From an uncultured Muribaculaceae bacterium (lineage in GTDB: Bacteria; Bacteroidota; Bacteroidia; Bacteroidales; Muribaculaceae): a stretch of DNA of 27,389 nucleotides. The position numbers were made by a program, and so were the translations under genes. Below, one piece after another: positions 7,284 through 15,508 of this stretch (positions within the stretch are counted from its first letter, which is position 1; each line of letters starts with the position of its first letter). Location of the stretch: positions 1 to 27,389 of the forward strand of contig CAJTWL010000026.1 of the NCBI GenBank assembly GCA_910579845.1. Direction: 5' to 3'. Below the pieces are notes generated by a model that was not told the origin of the DNA, made no database searches, and saw only the letters and a list, made by a program, of their open reading frames with translations.

Positions 7284-9038
7284 ATGGCAAACACTACAAA
7301 TACTACCCCCACCGGTACAAGTGTGGCAAACGGACCTAAGTTTCCGGAACAAGTGACGGGAATGTACATTCTCGCGGAATCACTCCGTCGTCTGGGACTT
7401 ATGGATGTATACGGTCTTGTAGGTATACCTGTCACTGAAGTGGCATATGCGATGCAGAAAATAGGAATGAATTATTACGGATTCCGCTTCGAACAGCAGG
7501 CCGGTATGGCGGCTGCAACTCATGGCTTCCTTACACAGAAACCAGGCGTTCTCCTCACAGTTTCATCTCTTGGATTCCTTAATGGATTGACAGCCACAGC
7601 CAATGCTACTGTCAACTGCTATCCTATGATCCAGATATCCGGAGCCTCCGATCCGACAATGGTGGATATGAATATGGGAACGTATGAGCAGCTTGACCAG
7701 CTTAACACTGCCCGTCCACTCGTCAAGGCCGCATTCCGTTGCAGCTATGCGAAGGATATCCCTTCTGCTGTTGCCCGTGCTTACCGCGCGGCTGTCAGCG
7801 GCCGTCCGGGCGGTGTATATATTGATATGACCACACCTGCTCTGGGTGAGGTCATGAACAGCGAGGATGCAGAAAAACTGTTCTATACCCCGGTCGACAT
7901 CTACACACCGGTTCAACCGAACGTCAATGCGGTCAATCGCGCTGTGGAACTTTTGTCAACAGCTAAGAAACCGGCTCTTCTTCTTGGTAAAGGAGCGGCA
8001 TATGCCAGAGTGGAAGATAAACTCAAAGAATTGTCCGACACATATAAGATTCCTTACCTCGCAATGTCAATGGCAAAGGGTCTGCTGCCGGATAACGGTG
8101 ATCTCAGCGCACTGTCATGCCGAAGCACAATTATGGCGGATGCCGATGTAGTAATGGTGGTAGGCGCCCGCCTCAACTGGATGCTCTCTTTCGGTCGAGG
8201 TAAGTGGAGCAAAACTATCAAATTCATACAGCTTGATGTCGAGCCCGAAGAGATAGACAGAAATATTCCTATAGCAGCTCCCGTTGTCGGTGATCTCGGT
8301 CTTTCTCTTGACGCTATTCTGGAAGGTCTGAAAGGGAAAACGATGCAGACCGATCCACAATGGGTTCCGTCATTGCAGGCTGAGAGCAAAGTCAAGAACG
8401 TCAAGTTCATGAATCGGCTAGAATCGGCTGCGACATTGAATCCGATGACCCACTGGACTGCATTGAATACAATCAAACCTATTCTCGAGAGCAATCCTGA
8501 TGTAGTACTTGTCAACGAGGGAGCAAACACTCTTGATGACACACGAGACACTGTTGATATGGTTCTGCCTCGTCACCGTGTCGATTGCGCCTCATGGGCA
8601 ATCATGGGTATGGGCATGGGATCCGTGATAGGAGCGGCTGTAGCTACCGGAAAGAGTGTGGTCGCTATCGAAGGCGACTCCGCATTCGGTTTCTCGGGCA
8701 TGGATTTCTCGACCATATGCAGATACAAACTTCCTGCAACTGTCGTGATCTTCAACAATGGCGGTATATATAATGGTGTGGGTGTAAACCCGTCCGGCAG
8801 CGACGCACCGGCTCCCACTACTCTGGATATACACGCAAGATATGATAAACTGGGAGATGCTTTCGGAGCCAAAACATATTATGTTCAGACTCCCGAGGAA
8901 CTCGCTGGTGCACTCACAGAGGCAATCGCTTCAAAACAACCTTGTCTTATAGATGTACAGCTTGCCGCCGATTCAGGTAAAGAAAGCGGTCATATAGGCT
9001 ACCTGAACCCCAGTCCACTTATAGAGTACACCGTATAA
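7284..9038 (+). CDS. oxc: Oxalyl-CoA decarboxylase (thiamine diphosphate dependent)
   Basis: A 584-residue ThDP enzyme that decarboxylates oxalyl-CoA to formyl-CoA and CO2. I chose the ATG at 7284 because the in-frame sequence before it is element B. The Pyr domain carries the catalytic glutamate Glu70 in Gly-Phe-Arg-Phe-Glu-Gln-Gln-Ala-Gly (Glu56 in O. formigenes Oxc). Tyr134-Glu135 matches the Oxc active-site Tyr120-Glu121. The ThDP/Mg motif runs from Gly-Asp-Ser (464-466) to Asn-Asn (491-492). Gly-Ala-Arg-Leu-Asn-Trp-Met and Ala-Lys-Gly-Leu-Leu-Pro-Asp are also typical of Oxc. The C-terminal lid keeps Ser568-Gly but has His570 where O. formigenes has Arg555. The neighbours frc and a carrier gene complete the pathway. 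Acetolactate synthase is excluded by these residues and by context. Confidence 0.94.
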   Translation: MANTTNTTPTGTSVANGPKFPEQVTGMYILAESLRRLGLMDVYGLVGIPVTEVAYAMQKIGMNYYGFRFEQQAGMAAATHGFLTQKPGVLLTVSSLGFLNGLTATANATVNCYPMIQISGASDPTMVDMNMGTYEQLDQLNTARPLVKAAFRCSYAKDIPSAVARAYRAAVSGRPGGVYIDMTTPALGEVMNSEDAEKLFYTPVDIYTPVQPNVNAVNRAVELLSTAKKPALLLGKGAAYARVEDKLKELSDTYKIPYLAMSMAKGLLPDNGDLSALSCRSTIMADADVVMVVGARLNWMLSFGRGKWSKTIKFIQLDVEPEEIDRNIPIAAPVVGDLGLSLDAILEGLKGKTMQTDPQWVPSLQAESKVKNVKFMNRLESAATLNPMTHWTALNTIKPILESNPDVVLVNEGANTLDDTRDTVDMVLPRHRVDCASWAIMGMGMGSVIGAAVATGKSVVAIEGDSAFGFSGMDFSTICRYKLPATVVIFNNGGIYNGVGVNPSGSDAPAPTTLDIHARYDKLGDAFGAKTYYVQTPEELAGALTEAIASKQPCLIDVQLAADSGKESGHIGYLNPSPLIEYTV

Positions 9039-9052
9039 TATATTTACTTAAT

Positions 9053-9081
9053 CCTCCAGAGAAAATCCATATCTCCGGAGG
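9053..9081 (+). other. Hairpin between oxc and the carrier gene
   Basis: Arms cctcc-a-gaga (9053-9062) and tctc-c-ggagg (9072-9081) pair with one A-C mismatch and a 9-base loop. There is no T run, so it is unlikely to be a strong terminator. It may set expression of the carrier relative to oxc or protect the transcript. Confidence 0.5.
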
Positions 9082-9109
9082 TATCTGAATAACTTCTAAA
9101 TCATCAGTT

Positions 9110-10078
9110 ATGTTACACATTATATTATATGCAATCGTACCGATAGTGGTCGTTATGCTCGCCGGATATATTTCCGGGAAGAAAGGCGCATTCAATGGAG
9201 ACGATGCAAAAAAATTCAATAAGGTTGTGCTTGACTACGCATTGCCTGCCGCACTTTTTGTCTCCATCATTCAGGCAAGCCGTGAAGATCTTGCAAAAGA
9301 CCTGAAACTCACTCTTGTTTCGTTAATCGGTATCATGGGGTGTTTCATGCTTGTATATTTTGTTTTCAAATATTGTTTCAAGAAAAACACAGGTGCTGAT
9401 GCCGCTGTATCGGCATTGATCAGTGGATCTCCGACAATAGGATTCCTTGGCTTTGCAGTTCTTGAGCCTATATTCGGAACCACTCCCGCGGTAGCACTTG
9501 TTGTGGCTATCGTAGGTATCGTTGTCAACGCTGTCGGCATTCCTGTCGGTCTGTCACTGATGAATGCGTCTCTTGAGAAACAGAATCCCAATGCTACTAA
9601 AAAGGTAAATCCCTTCAAGCCGGTGTTGCACGCTCTCGCACAACCTGTGGCATGGGCGCCTATCCTTGCCGTTGTACTTGTCCTATGTGGTCTAAAATGG
9701 CCGGACTGGCTGAGTCCTTCATTCGATCTTATAGCAAAAGCAAATGCCTCAATGGCAGTGTTCTCGGCAGGCATTACTTTGTCAGCCATCAAGTTCTCTA
9801 TCAACTGGCAGGTTATACTGGGTTCCATCATGAAGATGATAATGATGCCTTTGGTAATCCTCATACTCGGTATTCTGTTCCATATGGATCCGTTCAACAT
9901 CAAGATGCTTGTTGTCGCAGCAGCACTTCCTCCGGCATTCTCTGGCATCATTATTGCCGATGAAAATGACACATATGTCGCCACCGGTACTTCATCACTT
10001 ACATTGAGTGTAATACTGTTCGTCGGATTCTGTCCTTTATGGATATGGCTCACTGATATGGCACTTGCGTCATTCTGA
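9110..10078 (+). CDS. AEC-family carrier, candidate oxalate/formate transporter
   Basis: A 322-residue integral membrane protein of the auxin efflux carrier (AEC) family. It has about ten hydrophobic segments in two groups around a hydrophilic stretch near residues 155-168 (Glu-Lys-Gln-Asn-Pro-Asn-Ala-Thr-Lys-Lys). The first segment leads into Gly-Tyr-Ile-Ser-Gly-Lys-Lys-Gly-Ala-Phe, a common AEC opening. The family includes malonate carriers (MdcF) and E. coli YfdV, which is encoded with yfdW (frc) and yfdU (oxc). The gene follows oxc by 71 bases on the same strand, so I infer uptake of oxalate and/or export of formate. The substrate is not shown by the sequence itself. It is unrelated to OxlT of Oxalobacter, which is an MFS antiporter. 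The hairpin at 10108-10145 probably ends the transcript. Confidence 0.85.
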   Translation: MLHIILYAIVPIVVVMLAGYISGKKGAFNGDDAKKFNKVVLDYALPAALFVSIIQASREDLAKDLKLTLVSLIGIMGCFMLVYFVFKYCFKKNTGADAAVSALISGSPTIGFLGFAVLEPIFGTTPAVALVVAIVGIVVNAVGIPVGLSLMNASLEKQNPNATKKVNPFKPVLHALAQPVAWAPILAVVLVLCGLKWPDWLSPSFDLIAKANASMAVFSAGITLSAIKFSINWQVILGSIMKMIMMPLVILILGILFHMDPFNIKMLVVAAALPPAFSGIIIADENDTYVATGTSSLTLSVILFVGFCPLWIWLTDMALASF

Positions 10079-10107
10079 TTTATTAAGAGAATATTAAAAA
10101 TATCGCT

Positions 10108-10145
10108 GAAGCTGTGTCGTAATTAAAGTTTTACGGTACAGCTTC
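10108..10145 (+). terminator. Probable terminator of the oxalate module
   Basis: The 15-base arms at 10108-10122 and 10131-10145 pair along their whole length, with two G-U pairs and an 8-base loop. The following sequence, taattta, is AT-rich but has no strong T run, so termination may be inefficient. Confidence 0.6.
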
Positions 10146-10194
10146 TAATTTATAGCAGATTCTTATTTATACTTAAGAGTAACAAAAGAAATAT

Positions 10195-10225
10195 TTTGCG
10201 GGATAAATTAATTATCCTATCTTTG
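10195..10225 (+). promoter_or_regulatory. Bacteroidetes-type promoter of the DUF3127 gene
   Basis: TTTG at 10195-10198 and TATCTTTG at 10218-10225 are separated by 19 bases, an exact match to the Bacteroidetes primary sigma consensus (TTTG, N19-21, TAnnTTTG). The predicted start point is near 10232, about 35 bases before the ATG at 10267. Confidence 0.8.
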
Positions 10226-10266
10226 TAGCAGAAAATCCACAAAAAAATAAGAATATATAAACAATT

Positions 10267-10680
10267 ATGGAAATTGAAGGTAAAATCATTCTTGACCTCG
10301 GAGAGCAATCAGGCACATCAAAAGCCGGAAATCTCTGGAAAAAACATGAATGGGTACTTGAGACATTCGGTCAATACCCACGCAAAGTGAAATTTACAGT
10401 CTTCGGGTCAAAGCTTGACAATATACACATCGAAGCCGGCAAATCGTATAAAATATCCGTGGATGCCGAAAGCCGTGAATTTAACGGACGCTGGTACACA
10501 GATATCAATGCATATGCCGCATCTGAAATAACAGCTCCTCAGCCTGATTTCGGGACTGCTCCGGTTGCTCCTGCAACACCCGCCGCTCCTGCAGACCCAT
10601 TCAGTGGTTCATCCGCAGGTTTTACAGCTTCTGCCGATCCGTTTGCTTCAGATGGAGAAACCGACGACCTTCCTTTCTGA
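10267..10680 (+). CDS. DUF3127 protein with an SSB-like C-terminal tip
   Basis: A 137-residue protein. Residues 1 to about 88 match the Bacteroidetes DUF3127 family as I remember it (Glu-Gly-Lys-Ile...Trp-Lys-Lys-His-Glu-Trp-Val-Leu-Glu-Thr; Tyr-Pro-Arg-Lys-Val-Lys-Phe-Thr-Val-Phe-Gly), a small beta-rich domain probably of OB-fold type. Residues 90-130 form a Pro/Ala/Ser-rich, presumably disordered linker. The protein ends Asp-Asp-Leu-Pro-Phe (133-137), the tip used by bacterial single-stranded DNA-binding proteins to dock partner enzymes. The OB-like domain, flexible linker and acidic Leu-Pro-Phe end copy SSB architecture, so a role on single-stranded nucleic acid is plausible but unproven. 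It has its own promoter and terminator, which makes it a single-gene unit. Confidence 0.85.
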   Translation: MEIEGKIILDLGEQSGTSKAGNLWKKHEWVLETFGQYPRKVKFTVFGSKLDNIHIEAGKSYKISVDAESREFNGRWYTDINAYAASEITAPQPDFGTAPVAPATPAAPADPFSGSSAGFTASADPFASDGETDDLPF

Positions 10681-10744
10681 CAAATATCTTCAAAATGACA
10701 AAAGTTGCCTGAAGTGTAACTGACAACATACCAAATCATTATTT

Positions 10745-10797
10745 CCCATACTGATTAATCTAAGCTCCATGCTGAATTATCAGTATGGGTTCTTTTT
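10745..10797 (+). terminator. Intrinsic terminator of the DUF3127 gene
   Basis: Arms cccatactga (10745-10754) and tcagtatggg (10780-10789) pair perfectly, with further pairing toward the loop. They are followed by ttcttttt. Confidence 0.9.
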
Positions 10798-10959
10798 GTG
10801 CATATTCAGACATTATTACTGAAGCGATTACCTTACGAACTCTTTAAAATTATCGAACATTCTGGATTCTTTATCACATCTATTTATGCATTATAATTCC
10901 CATTTTATCATATTGTGCATTATATTGCTTCTTTATATCAAACTTTCCAGAAATTTTTC

Positions 10960-10990
10960 TTGCATTTTTCGTTATATATATATAATTTTG
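10960..10990 (+). promoter_or_regulatory. Probable promoter of the glycogen genes
   Basis: TAATTTTG at 10983-10990 fits the TAnnTTTG box. A TTG at 10960-10962, 20 bases upstream, can serve as the -33 element. This predicts a leader of about 70 bases before the glycogen synthase ATG at 11070. The rest of the gap from 10798 shows only AT-rich sequence. Confidence 0.6.
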
Positions 10991-11069
10991 TCCCGAGCAA
11001 CAAAGAAATAAAAAATAAAGGAAAGCCGCTCTTAGGATTCTTTATTGAATTTGAATTTAAAATTCGAAA

Positions 11070-12764
11070 ATGACATATTCTAAATTTATAACTGAAGACC
11101 GACTCGAACCGAAATCGGATAATCTTGCTGAACGAATCGGTCTTCTGGCTGAAGTCAGCTGGGAAGTATGCAATAAAATAGGAGGGATATATGCAGTCCT
11201 CTCCACAAAAGCACGCCAGCTCAAGGAGCAATTCGGAGATTCACTTGTTTTTATCGGACCTGACGTATGGTCACAGGAGAATCCATCCCCTGTCTTCAAA
11301 GAAAAAAAGACTCTTCTTAAATCCGCATCTTCAAAACTCAGACTTCCCTGGGGTATTACAATACGCACAGGCAGATGGGATATCCCAGGCGCACCGATTG
11401 CTATTCTTGTAAATCCGGGAGCCACATCAATGCATCTGAACGAGTTCTACGGTCTGATGTGGGAAAGATATAGAGTTGATTCCCTGCATTCATACGGAGA
11501 TTACGATGAATCATGTGCATTCGCGATCGCGTCATCAATAGTATTAAAAGCACTTTCGGAGCATCTTGGCATAAAAGAGGAAAGCATAATTGCTCATTTT
11601 GATGAATGGACAACAGGAATGGGACTGCTTAACACACAGATCACCATGCCCGGCGCTTCCACTATTTTCACCACCCACGCCACAAGCATAGGGCGCAGCA
11701 TCTGTGGAAACGGCAAGAACCTGTACCAGTATTTCAATTACTACAACGGTGACCAGATGGCAGCGGAACTTAACATGCAGTCCAAGCACTCACTTGAAAA
11801 GGCAGCCGCACATGCCGCCGACTGTTTCACAACAGTGAGCGAGGTTACGGCACGCGAATGCGAGCAACTGCTTGAAATTCATCCTCAGGTTGTAACACCG
11901 AACGGCTTTGAACCGGGGTTTGTACCTAAAACTACAAAATACAACAAATTGCGTCGCGAGGGACGAGACCGCCTGCTGAAAACTGCGCATGCCATCACCG
12001 GAAAGACATACAACGATGAGACATTTATTATAGCCACATCAGGACGAAACGAATACAGGAACAAGGGGCTTGACCTTTATATAGATTCGATGGCGGCATT
12101 GGAAGAGAAAATTCCATCGGATAAAAATGCCATTGCATTCGTCCTTGTTCCCGCATGGGTCAAGTCTGCTGATCAGACACTGCTTCATAATCTCAATTCC
12201 GGTTCTTCAAGCGGGTCAGAGACAGAATTTCTGACGCACCGTCTGAACAACGAAGATTCGGATGCCATATGCTGTCGCATCCGCTCGCTTAAAGCGGAAG
12301 GCAGGTTCAGGAAGCTGGATATAATATTCGTACCAAGCTATCTTGACGGAAATGACGGAATTATAAATATAGTTTATTACGATCTTCTTCCGGCGTTCGA
12401 CCTCACGCTTTTCCCCTCTTATTATGAGCCCTGGGGTTATACTCCGCTTGAGAGCTGCGCTTTCGGTGTCCCTACAATAACCACCAACAAAGCCGGTTTC
12501 GGACAATGGGTTCTTGACAATTTCAAGAATGACCTGCATAATTCAGGCGTTATGGTAATAGACCGTCAGGACACCAATTATCCTGAATCCGTAGAACAGA
12601 TCTCATACACAACGCTGGAATATATCTGCGAGGGATCCAAAGTGCGCACAGAAGCCCGTCACGCCGCATTCCTCACCGCAGATAAAGCAAACTGGAATTT
12701 TTTTATAAGATATTACAACGAAGCGTTCCGGATAGCACTTACTCGAAACAAGGAGCGGAATTGA
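11070..12764 (+). CDS. Glycogen synthase, GT3 (eukaryote-like) family
   Basis: A 564-residue glycosyltransferase that elongates alpha-1,4-glucan from a nucleotide-activated glucose. It matches the GT3 family of yeast and animal glycogen synthases, not the bacterial GT5 GlgA. Evidence: the N-terminal Glu-Val-Ser-Trp-Glu-Val-Cys-Asn-Lys-Ile-Gly-Gly-Ile-Tyr (28-41); His-Ala-Thr-Ser-Ile-Gly-Arg (203-209); Ala-Ala-His-Ala-Ala-Asp-Cys-Phe-Thr-Thr-Val-Ser (246-257); Pro-Asn-Gly-Phe (277-280); Ser-Gly-Arg-Asn-Glu-Tyr-Arg-Asn-Lys-Gly (324-333); and Phe-Pro-Ser-Tyr-Tyr-Glu-Pro-Trp-Gly-Tyr-Thr-Pro-Leu-Glu (448-461), which holds the catalytic glutamates. The protein is shorter than the roughly 700-residue eukaryotic enzymes and lacks their C-terminal phosphorylation tail. 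UDP-glucose is the likely donor (family inference). Glucan phosphorylase follows 90 bases downstream, forming a synthesis and breakdown pair. Confidence 0.9.
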   Translation: MTYSKFITEDRLEPKSDNLAERIGLLAEVSWEVCNKIGGIYAVLSTKARQLKEQFGDSLVFIGPDVWSQENPSPVFKEKKTLLKSASSKLRLPWGITIRTGRWDIPGAPIAILVNPGATSMHLNEFYGLMWERYRVDSLHSYGDYDESCAFAIASSIVLKALSEHLGIKEESIIAHFDEWTTGMGLLNTQITMPGASTIFTTHATSIGRSICGNGKNLYQYFNYYNGDQMAAELNMQSKHSLEKAAAHAADCFTTVSEVTARECEQLLEIHPQVVTPNGFEPGFVPKTTKYNKLRREGRDRLLKTAHAITGKTYNDETFIIATSGRNEYRNKGLDLYIDSMAALEEKIPSDKNAIAFVLVPAWVKSADQTLLHNLNSGSSSGSETEFLTHRLNNEDSDAICCRIRSLKAEGRFRKLDIIFVPSYLDGNDGIINIVYYDLLPAFDLTLFPSYYEPWGYTPLESCAFGVPTITTNKAGFGQWVLDNFKNDLHNSGVMVIDRQDTNYPESVEQISYTTLEYICEGSKVRTEARHAAFLTADKANWNFFIRYYNEAFRIALTRNKERN

Positions 12765-12854
12765 TCCGTCAGGATATACAGAACCACATCGGTTTATACA
12801 ACTTAATAAATTGAAATTAATTTTATACAATAAATAAAATAGGAATATAAATAT

Positions 12855-15416
12855 ATGAAACTCCAAGTAAGCAACACAAATGCACCAGTATGGCGCACTA
12901 TAACAGTGAGCGCTGAGATTCCAAAGGAACTGAAGTCGCTCGAAGAAATGTCTAAAAACCTATGGTGGGTATGGAACAGCGCAGGAAAACGTCTCTTCCG
13001 TGATATCGACCGCGATTTGTGGCGTAGCGTTGGCGAGAATCCGGTAATGTTGCTTCAGCAACTTTCTTTCGAACGTTATCAGGAGATCCTTAAAGACAAG
13101 GATATGATGGCTCGTATCAGGGAGGTCTATACATTATTCAAGGATTATATGAAACAGCCTATGAACTCAAAACTTCCCTCTGTTTCATATTTCTCCATGG
13201 AATATGGTCTTTGCAACTGTCTAAAGATTTACTCCGGCGGTCTCGGTGTGCTGGCGGGCGATTACATCAAACAGGCATCAGACAGCTGTATAAATATGAC
13301 AGCGGTAGGATTCCTTTATAAATATGGTTATTTCTCCCAGTCTCTTTCAATTGACGGTCAGCAGATTGCCAATTACGAGAGTCAGAACTTCGACCAGCTT
13401 CCGATAGAGGCCGTACTCGGTGAAGACGGACAACCCTTGATTCTTGAGGTTCCTTATCCCGGCAGAATTGTATACAGCCATATATGGAGAGTCAACGTAG
13501 GACGCATGAAACTCTACCTGCTTGACACGGATCTCGATCAGAATTCCGAGTGGGACCGTCAGATTACGCACAAACTCTATGGCGGTGATTGGGAAAACCG
13601 CATCAAACAGGAGTATCTGCTCGGTATCGGCGGCATCCTTATGCTTGAAAAACTTGGAATCAAGACAGATCTTTATCACGCAAATGAAGGTCACGCGGCA
13701 TTGCTTAATCTTCAGCGTCTTGTAAATTACATCCAGAAAGACAATCTGCCTTTCAACGTAGCTCTTGAAGTTGTTCGCGCCTCATCGCTATACACAGTCC
13801 ACACTCCTGTCCCCGCAGGTCATGATTATTTCGAGGAATCTCTGTTCGGCAAATACCTCGGTGAATATCCCGCAAAACTCGGAATCTCCTGGAATGATCT
13901 GATGAATATGGGTCGTGAGAACCCTGATACAAACGAACGCTTCTCCATGAGTGTGTTTGCTCTTAACACTTGTCAGGAGGCAAATGGTGTAAGCTGGCTT
14001 CACGGAGAGGTTTCCAAGAAGATGTTCGCCGGCGTATGGAAAGGTTACGCTCCCGAAGAGTCGCACGTCGGCTATGTGACAAACGGTGTGCACATGCCCA
14101 CATGGGCTGCCACAGAGTGGAAGGAATTCTACAGTGACCACCTCAACTCCGAACTCTTCCTGGATCAGAGCAACCCTGAGATGTGGAAAGAGATCTTCGA
14201 TGTTCCGGACGAAGATATATGGAACATGCGAATGACAATGAAAAACAAGTTCATCGATTTCGTAAAGAAAGATTTCAAGGAGAAATGGCTGAAAAACCAA
14301 GGTGATCCCACGGAAGTTCTCAAAATCGTCGACAAGATAAATCCCAATGCACTCATCATAGGATTTGCCCGCCGTTTCGCAACCTACAAACGCGCTCATC
14401 TTCTCTTCACAGATCTCGACCGTCTTGCAAAAATCGTGAATAATGAGAAATATCCTGTACAATTTGTGTTCTCCGGAAAGGCTCATCCCGCCGACGGAGC
14501 CGGTCAGGGTCTCATCAAACGCATCACCGAGATCTCAAAAATGCCCCAGTTCTCCGGAAAGATCATCTTCCTTGAAGACTACAATATGATAGTTGCCAAA
14601 CGACTCGTTACAGGTGTCGACATCTGGCTTAACACTCCGACACGTCCTCTCGAGGCTTCCGGAACATCCGGAGAGAAAGCCGAAATGAACGGTGTGCTCA
14701 ACTTCTCCGTACTTGACGGCTGGTGGTACGAGGGTTATCGTTTCGATGAGAAAGCCGGATGGGCACTCACCGACAAACGCACCTATACAGACCAGGCTCA
14801 ACAGGACAAGCTTGATGCGGCAACAATATATTCAATGCTCGAGAACGAGATCATACCTCTCTATTTCGACAAGAACTACAAAGGATACAGCCCTGAATGG
14901 ATCAAGTATATCAAACGCTCCATAGGACACATCGCGCCTCATTTCACCATGAAACGCCAGCTCGACGACTATATCGAACGTTTCTATAAACCGGAGGCCA
15001 AACGATTTGCAAAACTTATCGCCGACAATTACGCCAAAGCGCGCGAAATCGTAACTTGGAAAGAGGATGTTGTATCCAAATGGGACAGCATTCAGGTTCT
15101 TTCCAGCAACTTCGATGAAATACACCTCGGAGCTTCACGTTCAGGAGAGAAGTTCGATCTTGTCTGCACAATCGACACCAAAGGTCTGGGAGATTCAATC
15201 GGTGTGGAACTCGTATACTATAAAGAGGAGCACGGCGAATCCAAATATGAGGGTCGACAGGAGCTCAATGTGGTAAATCGCGATGGAAACGTATACACTT
15301 ATGAGCTGAAATCCTCTTTGAAGGAGGCAGGCACATACCGTTACTCTCTCCGCATGTATCCCAAGAATGCAGAACTCCCCCACCGTCAGGACTTCGCTTA
15401 TGTACGCTGGTTCTGA
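12855..15416 (+). CDS. glgP: Alpha-glucan (glycogen) phosphorylase with N-terminal DUF3417 domain
   Basis: An 853-residue GT35 enzyme of the alpha-glucan phosphorylase subfamily that releases glucose-1-phosphate from glycogen. Residues from about 15 to 110 form the DUF3417 domain (Asn-Leu-Trp-Trp-Val-Trp-Asn). The catalytic region includes Glu-Tyr-Gly-Leu...Tyr-Ser-Gly-Gly-Leu-Gly-Val-Leu-Ala-Gly-Asp (116-136), Tyr-His-Ala-Asn-Glu-Gly-His (274-280), Ala-Arg-Arg-Phe-Ala-Thr-Tyr-Lys-Arg (505-513) and the cofactor site Glu-Ala-Ser-Gly-Thr-Ser-Gly-Glu-Lys608, where the lysine should bind pyridoxal phosphate. Here Ser-Gly-Glu-Lys replaces the Gly-Asn-Met-Lys of classical phosphorylases, typical of this divergent bacterial subfamily. 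About 130 residues at the C-terminus follow the core and probably form a beta-sandwich. It is co-directional with glycogen synthase and ends at a strong terminator. Confidence 0.92.
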   Translation: MKLQVSNTNAPVWRTITVSAEIPKELKSLEEMSKNLWWVWNSAGKRLFRDIDRDLWRSVGENPVMLLQQLSFERYQEILKDKDMMARIREVYTLFKDYMKQPMNSKLPSVSYFSMEYGLCNCLKIYSGGLGVLAGDYIKQASDSCINMTAVGFLYKYGYFSQSLSIDGQQIANYESQNFDQLPIEAVLGEDGQPLILEVPYPGRIVYSHIWRVNVGRMKLYLLDTDLDQNSEWDRQITHKLYGGDWENRIKQEYLLGIGGILMLEKLGIKTDLYHANEGHAALLNLQRLVNYIQKDNLPFNVALEVVRASSLYTVHTPVPAGHDYFEESLFGKYLGEYPAKLGISWNDLMNMGRENPDTNERFSMSVFALNTCQEANGVSWLHGEVSKKMFAGVWKGYAPEESHVGYVTNGVHMPTWAATEWKEFYSDHLNSELFLDQSNPEMWKEIFDVPDEDIWNMRMTMKNKFIDFVKKDFKEKWLKNQGDPTEVLKIVDKINPNALIIGFARRFATYKRAHLLFTDLDRLAKIVNNEKYPVQFVFSGKAHPADGAGQGLIKRITEISKMPQFSGKIIFLEDYNMIVAKRLVTGVDIWLNTPTRPLEASGTSGEKAEMNGVLNFSVLDGWWYEGYRFDEKAGWALTDKRTYTDQAQQDKLDAATIYSMLENEIIPLYFDKNYKGYSPEWIKYIKRSIGHIAPHFTMKRQLDDYIERFYKPEAKRFAKLIADNYAKAREIVTWKEDVVSKWDSIQVLSSNFDEIHLGASRSGEKFDLVCTIDTKGLGDSIGVELVYYKEEHGESKYEGRQELNVVNRDGNVYTYELKSSLKEAGTYRYSLRMYPKNAELPHRQDFAYVRWF

Positions 15417-15464
15417 TAATGATATTGTTTATAAGATAAAATAGATTGTTTTGATGTTATCAAG

Positions 15465-15497
15465 AAGGCACCGGTTCAATAAATCGGTGCCTTTTTT
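15465..15497 (+). terminator. Intrinsic terminator of the glycogen operon
   Basis: Perfect 9-base arms aaggcaccg (15465-15473) and cggtgcctt (15485-15493) run into T residues to 15497. The rsmG start codon follows only 12 bases later, so rsmG either depends on read-through or has a promoter upstream of or overlapping this hairpin. Confidence 0.9.
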
Positions 15498-15508
15498 GTT
15501 ATAAAGAT

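Noticed and set aside
7284..9038. Acetolactate synthase or another ThDP enzyme instead of Oxc
   Set aside because: The active-site Tyr-Glu pair, the C-terminal lid and the adjacent frc all point to oxalyl-CoA decarboxylase.
9271..10053. Open frame of about 260 codons antisense to the AEC carrier gene
   Set aside because: It is a mirror of the membrane protein gene with no family motif; hydrophobic-rich genes often leave the opposite strand open.
13788..14486. Open frame of 232 codons antisense to glgP
   Set aside because: It overlaps conserved phosphorylase motifs and encodes nothing recognisable.
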